From JALOBO01 sp023228225 (GTDB lineage Bacteria; Bacillota; Clostridia; Christensenellales; UBA1242), in the NCBI GenBank assembly GCA_041663585.1, contig JBAYMN010000029.1, positions 1 through 6,119 on the forward strand: 6,119 nt of DNA, read 5' to 3'. Shown here piece after piece: positions 1-5,450 of the stretch. Numbering within the stretch: the stretch's first letter is position 1; every line of letters starts with the position of its first letter. The notes below the pieces were generated by a model that was given only the letters and a program-made list of their open reading frames with translations, ran no database searches and was not told the origin of the DNA. The position numbers and the translations under genes are program-made.

Positions 1-188
1 GAGCCATCGTGGTATACATTTTCTATAATATCGTTATTTATTTTAACTTGAATTGAAATATCATCACCACATATGGGATTTGTCATATGCACAACATCTA
101 ACCCATCTTTAAGTCCTTTATTACGAGGGTTTTTTGAGTGTTCCATTATTATTTCGCGATACAACAAATTTAAATTATTTTTATTCAT
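1..188 (-). CDS. sufU: SufU, Fe-S assembly sulfur-acceptor protein (N-terminal part, cut by window edge)
   Basis: Only the first 62 codons are present; the frame is open to the left edge. The translation begins MNKNNLNLLYREIIMEH and continues with a KNPRNKG segment and an NPICGDD motif. This is the typical N-terminus of the SufU/NifU-like family. Cys40 and Asp42 match the first metal-binding Cys and Asp of the family; the later cysteines lie outside the window. In Bacillota, SufU is a cytoplasmic zinc protein that takes persulfide sulfur from SufS and passes it to the SufBCD scaffold; that role comes from the family. The ATG is chosen because an AAGGGG Shine-Dalgarno site (195-200) lies 6 nt upstream and the N-terminus aligns with family starts. 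It follows sufS by 15 nt, so it is almost certainly in the same transcript. Confidence 0.93.
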   Translation of the reverse strand, partial: MNKNNLNLLYREIIMEHSKNPRNKGLKDGLDVVHMTNPICGDDISIQVKINNDIIENVYHDG

Positions 189-203
189 TAATTTCCCCTT
201 CTA

Positions 204-1412
204 TTAATTTTTATTAAAAAATTCTTGTACTGCCTTAGTAACTGCTATAAATTTATCAATTTCTTCTTTTGTGTTATAGTAGTAGAGCGAAACCCTTAGT
301 GTAGCGATTTGCCCTAAATAATCCATTAATGGTTTAGCGCAGTGATGACCTGCTCGCACGCAAATATTATAATTGTCATACACGCTTGCTGCATCGTGTG
401 AGTGTATTCCATCAATATTAAATGCAACAAGCGGAATATCCGTATCATCATTATATATAGTTATATTTTTTAATTCTTTTAATCTTGCAAATAAATAATC
501 TTTAAGTTCTTTGCTTGTTTTATAAATAAAATCATATCCAACGTTGTTAATATAATCAATAGCGGTTTTTAATCCAATAACTCCTGCAATTATAGGAGTA
601 CCTGCTTCAAATTTAAAGGGTGCTTTTTTGTAAGTAGGCTCGCCATTAACCACATCTTCAATCATTCCACCGCCCACTTCTACCGGTATCATATTATTTA
701 ATAAATCAAATTTGCCATATAAAACTCCAACGCCCATTGGACCACAAATTTTATGTGCTGAAAATGCAAAAAAGTCGCAATCTAAATCTTTCACATCAAT
801 TTTTAAATGTGGTACTGATTGCGCTCCATCAATTATAGTTATAGCATTAAATGAATGAGCAATCTTGCATATTTCTTTTACGGGTGTTAAATAACCCATA
901 ACATTTGACATATGCGTAAGCGCGACTATTTTAGTTTTATTAGTGCAAACACTTTTAAAATTTTCTACTGTGATTCGTGAATGTTTGTCAAGCGGAACAT
1001 ATTTTAGCACAGCACCGGTTTTTTTTGCCACTTCTACCCAAGGCAAAATTGAAGAATGATGTTCAAGTTTTGAAGTAATAATTTCATCACCCGCTTTTAA
1101 ATTGTTAAGCCCATAACTAGTTGCAACTATATTAAGCGAATTAGTTGCTCCTTTTGTAAATACAACTTCACGCGATTCACAATTTAAAAATTTTGCAACG
1201 CTTTCACGACTATCTTCATAAAGTGTAGTAACTTCATATGCAAGTTTATAAACTCCGCGACTACTATTTGTCCCCAGTTTTGTGTAGTAATTATTTATTG
1301 TTTTTGCAACCTGCTTTGGCTTTAATGCCGAAGCAGCGTTATCAAAATAAACCACTTTATTGTGTTTTAATAAGTAAAAATCATTTCTTATATTTTTTTG
1401 TTTTGTATTCAT
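204..1412 (-). CDS. sufS: Cysteine desulfurase SufS (class II, PLP-dependent)
   Basis: This 402-residue protein has the normal length for SufS. It converts L-cysteine to alanine and leaves a persulfide on its active-site Cys, which feeds the SUF cluster-assembly system in the cytoplasm. Visible landmarks are the N-terminal YFDNAASA segment (about 22-29), the EHHS motif at 117-120 whose first His (118) should stack on PLP, and IDGAQS with Asp195 for the PLP pyridine nitrogen. The Schiff-base Lys221 lies in FSAHK, and the catalytic Cys358 lies in RAGHHCAKP. The RxGHHCA form marks the class II (SufS/CsdA) branch rather than IscS/NifS. The ATG follows a TAGGGGA Shine-Dalgarno site by about 5 nt. 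It sits 16 nt after sufD and 15 nt before sufU, its expected sulfur acceptor. The gene looks intact and nothing essential is missing. Confidence 0.97.
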   Translation of the reverse strand: MNTKQKNIRNDFYLLKHNKVVYFDNAASALKPKQVAKTINNYYTKLGTNSSRGVYKLAYEVTTLYEDSRESVAKFLNCESREVVFTKGATNSLNIVATSYGLNNLKAGDEIITSKLEHHSSILPWVEVAKKTGAVLKYVPLDKHSRITVENFKSVCTNKTKIVALTHMSNVMGYLTPVKEICKIAHSFNAITIIDGAQSVPHLKIDVKDLDCDFFAFSAHKICGPMGVGVLYGKFDLLNNMIPVEVGGGMIEDVVNGEPTYKKAPFKFEAGTPIIAGVIGLKTAIDYINNVGYDFIYKTSKELKDYLFARLKELKNITIYNDDTDIPLVAFNIDGIHSHDAASVYDNYNICVRAGHHCAKPLMDYLGQIATLRVSLYYYNTKEEIDKFIAVTKAVQEFFNKN

Positions 1413-1428
1413 ATATTCCCCTAAAAAA

Positions 1429-2625
1429 TTAGTAATTTAACTTTTTTTCTACTAATCGCTTAAATTCTTTTCCCACTTCTTTAATAAAAATATTATCGGC
1501 AATCGGTTTTAAAAATCCTTGAATAATTAGTTTTTGTGCATCTTCTTTGGTAAGTCCTCGGCTCATTAAATAGTAAATTTCTTGCTGATCAAGTTGCCCT
1601 ACCGCTACACCATGTCCTGCCTTGACATCAAATTCATCAATAAATAAAAATGGTTTAGCGGTTACGGTAGCCGTATCTCTTAAACTGATAACTTTTGTTT
1701 GCTGATTGGAATCGCTACCCGCCATACCTTTATTAATTTTACCTACGCCTTCAATGTAAATTTCCGACTGGTCGTTTGCCACAGCGTGATTATTAATTGC
1801 ACCAATTGTACATTTTGCAAAATGCTCTATTTGCATAAGGTGCATATGTTGTTCTTTAAGAGCCGAGAGTATAACACAATTTATATCTGCATATGCTAGT
1901 TCGCCCATTAAATTTATGTTGGTATTACAGCATACATTTGAATCATTTAAATCCGCATACGAATACTTTAAACTTGCATTTGCATTAACATTTCCACTAA
2001 TAGATGAGTAAATGAAAGAATTTTTATTGCTTTTTTCAATACGCACATACTCTAAATTAGAGTTTTCGTCTAAATTAATATTGGTATTTGCATTTATAAA
2101 ACTTGTGCCTGCATTTTCTAATTTTTCGATTATTTTTACGCAAGAATTTTGTTCTAATACAATTTGCATATAATGCGAAAGGTCATTAATTGTTGCAACT
2201 ACAATAAGAAGTGGCGTATCTATTATTGCACTTTTTTTAAATTTTAATAAAAGTACACTATTTAAATTTGCTTTTAAATGTGCTTGCATTTTATTTTCTG
2301 ATTTTGATTTTAATAATTCAATTAAATTTGTGTCAGGATTATTATCTTGTAGCGTATTCACTTCACAATCAACCAAAGTTTTATCAAGATTATTTAAAAG
2401 TATTTCGCCTTCAAGTAAAACAATAATATTAGTATATTTTTTATATTTAATTAGTAAACGCTTTTTGTAATTAGAAATATTTTTGCTTGCTTTTTTGCTA
2501 TATTTGTTTATAAAATCAACTTTTTTTAAACTATTTTCAAAGTTTACATATGGTAAATCTAATATAGTATCTGCACTACATTTTTTTAAGTTTAAAAAAT
2601 CGGTGGAATTTTTATAATTAATCAT
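1429..2625 (-). CDS. sufD: SufD, Fe-S cluster assembly scaffold-complex subunit (SufBD family)
   Basis: This 398-residue protein is of the SufB/SufD family, which forms a right-handed beta-helix core. The C-terminal part is diagnostic: FLFIDEFDVKAGHG (326-339), then VGQLDQQ and YYLMSRG (351-357), then a helical tail. His338 in KAGHG sits where SufD proteins carry their functionally important His, and the hallmark SufB C-terminal pattern is absent, so I call SufD rather than SufB. The first 120 residues are Lys- and Asn-rich and poorly conserved, as is usual for SufD. The protein is somewhat short for the family, where about 420-435 residues is common. In the complex, SufD pairs with SufB and binds SufC; the SufBC2D assembly builds the nascent cluster. 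The Shine-Dalgarno site reuses the sufC stop codon (TAA followed by GGGG), and the gene starts only 11 nt after sufC, so the two are likely translationally linked. Confidence 0.93.
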   Translation of the reverse strand: MINYKNSTDFLNLKKCSADTILDLPYVNFENSLKKVDFINKYSKKASKNISNYKKRLLIKYKKYTNIIVLLEGEILLNNLDKTLVDCEVNTLQDNNPDTNLIELLKSKSENKMQAHLKANLNSVLLLKFKKSAIIDTPLLIVVATINDLSHYMQIVLEQNSCVKIIEKLENAGTSFINANTNINLDENSNLEYVRIEKSNKNSFIYSSISGNVNANASLKYSYADLNDSNVCCNTNINLMGELAYADINCVILSALKEQHMHLMQIEHFAKCTIGAINNHAVANDQSEIYIEGVGKINKGMAGSDSNQQTKVISLRDTATVTAKPFLFIDEFDVKAGHGVAVGQLDQQEIYYLMSRGLTKEDAQKLIIQGFLKPIADNIFIKEVGKEFKRLVEKKLNY

Positions 2626-2636
2626 AACAATTCCCC

Positions 2637-3410
2637 TTACTTTATTTTTTTGGTAGCGTGACTTTTGTTTTGTTTAATTTTTATAAAATCAAAGCCCTCT
2701 TTATCAATTCGGGTTAGTAAATCCACCCCACCATTTAGGACTATATTGCCATCTATCATAATATGCACATGTGTAGGCTTTACATAGTCTAAAATCTTTT
2801 GGTAATGCGTGATAATAAGCACAGCAGTATTTAGATTTACTGCTTCTTTAATTGCTTTTCCTACTACTTTTAATGCATCAACATCAAGTCCAGAATCAAT
2901 TTCATCTAGTATAATTATTTTGGGTTTAAGCATAAGCATTTGCAAAATTTCATTGCGTTTTTTCTCGCCACCTGAAAAACCATCGTTTAAATATCTATAA
3001 GGTAAATTTCTGTCCATTTCTAATTTATTTACTGCAATATCTAAGTCTTTCATAAATTTGGTAACTGATACGGTTTGCCCTTGCACAGCCTGAACTGCCG
3101 CTTTAATAAAATTACTATTTGTAACTCCGCTAACTGTCATAGGATATTGCATTGCTAAAAATATGCCTTTTCTTGCTCTCTCATCAACAGTATTATTTAA
3201 AATACTTTCACCGTTTAAAACAATATCGCCACCGATAACCGTAAAATGTGAGTCACCCATAATAACAGAAGCGAATGTGGATTTTCCGGTACCATTTGGA
3301 CCCATTATAACATGAATTTCGCCACCGCTAATATTAAGGTTCGCACCAAACAAAATTTGTTTATCATTAACTTTTGCTTGTAAATTTTTTATTTCGAGAT
3401 TCGTGCTCAT
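2637..3410 (-). CDS. sufC: SufC, Fe-S cluster assembly ATPase (ABC-type)
   Basis: This 257-residue soluble ABC ATPase is the first gene of the suf operon. It shows Walker A GPNGTGKST (37-45), a Q-loop Gln88 in AMQYP, and the signature motif FSGGEKKR (145-152). Walker B is IIILDEIDSGLD (165-176) and the H-loop is His202 in ITHY. The SGGEKKRNE signature and the DEIDSGLD segment are characteristic of SufC rather than of transporter ATPases, and there is no membrane segment. SufC binds SufB and SufD, and its ATP hydrolysis drives the conformational change needed for cluster assembly in the cytoplasm. A Shine-Dalgarno site AGGAG (3417-3421) lies 6 nt before the ATG. The Lys-rich C-terminal tail (from about 246) looks like a lineage-specific extension. 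Expression probably starts at the promoter near 3546-3576, which gives a leader of roughly 130 nt. Confidence 0.96.
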   Translation of the reverse strand: MSTNLEIKNLQAKVNDKQILFGANLNISGGEIHVIMGPNGTGKSTFASVIMGDSHFTVIGGDIVLNGESILNNTVDERARKGIFLAMQYPMTVSGVTNSNFIKAAVQAVQGQTVSVTKFMKDLDIAVNKLEMDRNLPYRYLNDGFSGGEKKRNEILQMLMLKPKIIILDEIDSGLDVDALKVVGKAIKEAVNLNTAVLIITHYQKILDYVKPTHVHIMIDGNIVLNGGVDLLTRIDKEGFDFIKIKQNKSHATKKIK

Positions 3411-3496
3411 TAATTTCTCCTGTAAAAATTAAAATTAATTAATAAAATTATTATATTTAACAGCCACTTAAATTAAAAATATTAATTTATATTGAA

Positions 3497-3515
3497 TTGT
3501 GCTATTTAATCACAA
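3497..3515. repeat. Inverted repeat in the suf leader, candidate operator
   Basis: The 19 bases TTGTGCTATTTAATCACAA carry perfect 5-base arms, TTGTG and CACAA, around a 9-base AT-rich spacer. The site lies about 25-40 nt downstream of the predicted suf transcription start. The arms resemble Rex or CRP/FNR-family half-sites, but the spacing is one base longer than the usual Rex or CRP arrangement, so no regulator is assigned. A weak alternative suf promoter (TTGTGA, 18 nt, TATAAA on the minus strand) would use one arm as its -35 box. Confidence 0.35.
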
Positions 3516-3545
3516 AATCACTTTAAATAATAACTTTGCATTTAG

Positions 3546-3576
3546 AGTATAGCACAAAAAGGCTTTACACTGTCAA
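3546..3576 (-). promoter_or_regulatory. Candidate sigma-A promoter of the suf operon
   Basis: On the minus strand a perfect -35 box TTGACA (3576-3571) is followed after 19 nt by TATACT (3551-3546), preceded by TGC as an extended -10. The 19-nt spacing is longer than the ideal 17, which the extended -10 may offset. Transcription would begin near 3539, about 130 nt before sufC. No other site between here and sufC is as good; TATAAT at 3455-3450 has only a poor -35 match. Confidence 0.6.
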
Positions 3577-3650
3577 TCTTTTAGCAAATAATTATTTATA
3601 ACATATCCGATTTGTGCTTAATAATTTGCTTTTTGATGAGATCAATATAA

Positions 3651-3679
3651 ATCACACTAAATAGCCTTTTTCATATAAT
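3651..3679 (+). promoter_or_regulatory. Candidate promoter of the nitrilase-like gene
   Basis: A perfect -10 box TATAAT (3674-3679) lies 17 nt after ATCACA (3651-3656), which matches TTGACA at four of six positions. The predicted start is near 3686, which leaves a leader of about 35 nt before the ATG at 3722. The spacer contains AGCCTTTTT, also present in the spacer of the opposing suf promoter. Confidence 0.55.
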
Positions 3680-3710
3680 GAAACAGAGGACAATTCCATT
3701 AGCTAAAAGT

Positions 3711-3716
3711 TGAGGA
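3711..3716 (+). promoter_or_regulatory. Ribosome binding site that fixes the nitrilase-like gene start
   Basis: The bases TGAGGA include GAGG, which ends 6 nt before the ATG at 3722. A TTG at 3710 is in the same frame but overlaps this site, so it cannot be the start that the site serves. The ATG is therefore preferred. Confidence 0.75.
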
Positions 3717-3721
3717 TTTAT

Positions 3722-4396
3722 ATGAAAATTGCTTTTTTAAAAGAATACAGTTTTGATGAATTTTTAAGCAAAAAATCTGAGTTTAATTTATCTACGGATA
3801 TTCTTGTTGTTTCGTATGGCGTACTTGGCAAAGTATCAAGTGTAACCGAAGTAAAAGGCGAAACCGAAATTATCTTTAAACTATCTCAATTATCGCGAGA
3901 ACTTAATTGTGTTATTTTGGGCGGAATTGATTTTGATTTATATGGTGAAATGCGTAAATCCATAGTTGTATGTGACTCGGGAAAATTATGTGGAATATCT
4001 GATACGATTTACGGCAAAGGCGATTTTTTATCATCTAATATAATCAATATTTATGAAACTTCACTTGGTAGAATTGGTGTAATTGTTGATACCGATGTAT
4101 ATCACACCGAAATAGCACACGCATTAAAACTTTACGGGGCAGATTTTATTGTGTGCATTGCCGACTCTGAAATGAATGAGAATATATATAATCATATCAT
4201 GTGTGCCGCATTTGATAGAGGCCTTACAATAGTTTGTGCTACAAATGATTGCGGTATTTCCGGTAAACAAAAATGTGAACTTGTTTACAATGCAAAAGAA
4301 CCATTTTGTACACAAGATATTGTAATAAATACCGAAATTGGTATAGAAAGCAAATCCGCAGTTTACAAATCTATCTATAAAAAACTATTAGAGTAA
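3722..4396 (+). CDS. Nitrilase-fold (carbon-nitrogen hydrolase family) protein, probably catalytically inactive
   Basis: The product has 224 residues, short against the 260-300 usual for the family. The best family signature is TSLGRIGVIVDTDVYHTE (113-130) followed by ALKLYGAD (134-141). This lines up with the TPLGRIGVLICYDIRFPE...ALRGAD block of nitrilase-superfamily amidases. Further matches are LSRELNCVILGG (57-68) and AAFDRGLTIVCATN (162-175). By my alignment by eye, the catalytic Cys is Asp123, the catalytic Lys is about Thr95 and the first catalytic Glu is about Tyr32, so the whole Glu-Lys-Cys triad seems lost. The frame is intact, which argues against simple decay. Nine cysteines are scattered through the protein. 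No signal peptide or membrane segment is visible, so it is probably cytoplasmic. It is monocistronic, divergent from suf and ends at a strong hairpin. Family membership is fairly secure; its function is unknown. Confidence 0.75.
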   Translation: MKIAFLKEYSFDEFLSKKSEFNLSTDILVVSYGVLGKVSSVTEVKGETEIIFKLSQLSRELNCVILGGIDFDLYGEMRKSIVVCDSGKLCGISDTIYGKGDFLSSNIINIYETSLGRIGVIVDTDVYHTEIAHALKLYGADFIVCIADSEMNENIYNHIMCAAFDRGLTIVCATNDCGISGKQKCELVYNAKEPFCTQDIVINTEIGIESKSAVYKSIYKKLLE

Positions 4397-4411
4397 ATTT
4401 TATAATTTTTG

Positions 4412-4440
4412 ATAAAAGCACACAAAATGTGTGCTTTTAT
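4412..4440. terminator. Bidirectional intrinsic terminator between convergent genes
   Basis: A perfect 13-bp stem joins 4412-4424 (ATAAAAGCACACA) and 4428-4440 (TGTGTGCTTTTAT) with a 3-base loop. The core is GCACACA/TGTGTGC flanked by A4/T4, so each strand ends in a short T run. It lies 15 nt after the stop of the nitrilase-like gene and 5 nt after the stop of the convergent dus gene, so it should serve both. Confidence 0.85.
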
Positions 4441-4445
4441 ATTGC

Positions 4446-5384
4446 TTAATCTTTTTTTGATAACGCTTGTTTTAATAATGTCAAAATCTCATCGGCATTA
4501 GTAAGAGAATATAGTTTTTCGCGATACTCGCCCACTCCGCGTAAACCCTTTAAATACCAACTAAAATGCTTTCGTAATTCTATTAATTTAAAATCTTCGC
4601 CCATAAGTTTTTCCGCTGTACCAATATGCTCTTTAATTAATTCAAAATTATCATAAGTGTATTCTTTGCCTAGCATTTTTGCAAAAATCCAAGGTCTGCC
4701 TAAACTGCCTCGTCCTACCATAACGCCAGCACAACCAGTTTGTTTTATAACATTTTCATAGTCTTCTTTTGTACATAGATCGCCATTTGCTATTACGGGA
4801 ATTTTTACCGCCTTTACAACTTTTTCTATAATGCTTAAATCCGCCTTACCGCTATAAAACTGGTCGCGTGTTCTACCGTGCACAGTTATGGTAGTCACCC
4901 CTGAGCCTTCGCACATTTTTGCAAATTCTACACAGTTTACAGAGTCTTCGCTTATACCTTTTCTAAACTTTACGGTTACAGGCTTTTTTGTTGCCTTAAC
5001 GCAATCAGATATAATTTTTTCGGCAAGCGGTAAATTGCCCATTAAAGCACTACCTTCGCCATTACAATATACTTTTGGAACTGGGCAACCCATATTAATA
5101 TCAATAATATCAAATTTTTGAAGCCATGGGTGCTGGATAGCTTTAACCATATATTCAGGTTCGCTACCAAAAATTTGTACGCTTACTGGCTTTTCAATTT
5201 CGGAAGTTATTAAAAGTGGCTTTGCTCCTGCCTCGTTAAAAAACAAGCCTTTTGCGCTAATCATTTCGGTTACTGTTAAACCGGCACCGTATTTTTTGCA
5301 TAGCGTCCTAAAACCTACGTCGGTGTAACCCGCCATAGGTGCAAGAATTATATTATTATCAAGTTTTACTTTTCCAATTTTCAT
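4446..5384 (-). CDS. dusB: tRNA-dihydrouridine synthase, DusB type
   Basis: This 312-residue flavoenzyme has the normal length for bacterial Dus. It reduces specific uridines in tRNA to dihydrouridine, using FMN and NAD(P)H. An FMN-binding TIM barrel fills roughly residues 1-235, beginning with LAPMAGYTDVGFR (14-26). The catalytic Cys100 lies in INMGCPVPK, followed by GEGSALMG (109-116). Other family residues are Lys139 in VKFRKG, His169 in VHGRT, NGD (200-202) and GRGSLGRPW (224-232). A helical tRNA-contacting domain follows from about 240. The DusB assignment rests on the NMGCPVPKV and GSALMG style; the exact uridine modified cannot be read from sequence. No Shine-Dalgarno site precedes the ATG, and a candidate promoter ends almost at the start codon. 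It lies 66 nt after the HU stop on the same strand and converges on the nitrilase-like gene. Confidence 0.95.
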   Translation of the reverse strand: MKIGKVKLDNNIILAPMAGYTDVGFRTLCKKYGAGLTVTEMISAKGLFFNEAGAKPLLITSEIEKPVSVQIFGSEPEYMVKAIQHPWLQKFDIIDINMGCPVPKVYCNGEGSALMGNLPLAEKIISDCVKATKKPVTVKFRKGISEDSVNCVEFAKMCEGSGVTTITVHGRTRDQFYSGKADLSIIEKVVKAVKIPVIANGDLCTKEDYENVIKQTGCAGVMVGRGSLGRPWIFAKMLGKEYTYDNFELIKEHIGTAEKLMGEDFKLIELRKHFSWYLKGLRGVGEYREKLYSLTNADEILTLLKQALSKKD

Positions 5385-5390
5385 AAAAGC

Positions 5391-5420
5391 AGTTTAACAT
5401 TAAAACAAAACAAATGTCAA
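5391..5420 (-). promoter_or_regulatory. Candidate dus promoter predicting a leaderless transcript
   Basis: On the minus strand a perfect TTGACA (5420-5415) is followed after 18 nt by TAAACT (5396-5391), preceded by TG plus one base as in an extended -10. TAAACT matches TATAAT at four of six positions. Counting 7 nt on from the -10 puts the start at about 5384, the A of the dus ATG. This agrees with the absence of a ribosome binding site there. Confidence 0.45.
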
Positions 5421-5427
5421 CATTTGT
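5402..5427 (-). repeat. 18-base palindrome: candidate operator of dus or weak terminator of hup
   Basis: The bases ACAAATGTCAACATTTGT (5410-5427) form 8-base perfect arms around a 2-base centre. On the minus strand the palindrome contains the TTGACA -35 box of dus and is followed by TTTGTTTT. It can be read as an operator covering the -35, or as a hairpin (7-bp stem, TTGA loop) plus T run that ends the hup transcript. The stem has only two G-C pairs, so as a terminator it would be weak. Confidence 0.5.
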
Positions 5428-5450
5428 CTAACGGTGCAATCTATATATTT

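Larger units (their letters stand above)
3411..3721. other. Divergent intergenic control region (suf operon / nitrilase-like gene)
   Basis: This is the only gene-free stretch of about 300 bases. It is very AT-rich and has no credible coding frame. It holds a leftward promoter for suf (3546-3576), a rightward promoter (3651-3679), and an inverted repeat in the suf leader (3497-3515). Further inverted repeats lie at 3564-3576 and 3633-3645, with a looser pair AGCAAAT (3583-3589) and ATTTGCT (3624-3630). The suf leader (about 3411-3539) has no strong hairpin followed by a T run and no riboswitch aptamer that I recognise. Confidence 0.7.

Noticed and set aside
1429..2625. SufB as the identity of the SufBD-family gene
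   Set aside because: The length (398 residues) and the KAGHG...VGQLDQQ C-terminal pattern fit SufD, and the long SufB-type C-terminal pattern is absent.
3497..3515. Classical CRP site
   Set aside because: The half-sites TGTGC and TCACA are separated by seven bases rather than the six of a CRP site, so only a generic operator is claimed.
3411..3540. Riboswitch or T-box in the suf leader
   Set aside because: The leader of about 130 nt is extremely AT-rich, with no stable hairpin series, no T-box core sequence and no terminator hairpin before sufC.
3710..3721. TTG at 3710 as the start of the nitrilase-like gene
   Set aside because: It overlaps the GAGG ribosome binding site that serves the ATG at 3722, and the residues it would add (MRIY) do not resemble the family N-terminus.
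4888..5121. Plus-strand open frame of 77 codons opposite dus
   Set aside because: It lies wholly within a well-supported gene and has neither a family-like sequence nor a ribosome binding site. The plus-strand frames at 1238-1432, 1699-1899, 2809-3000 and 5881-6099 and the minus-strand frame at 4124-4315 were dismissed for the same reason.
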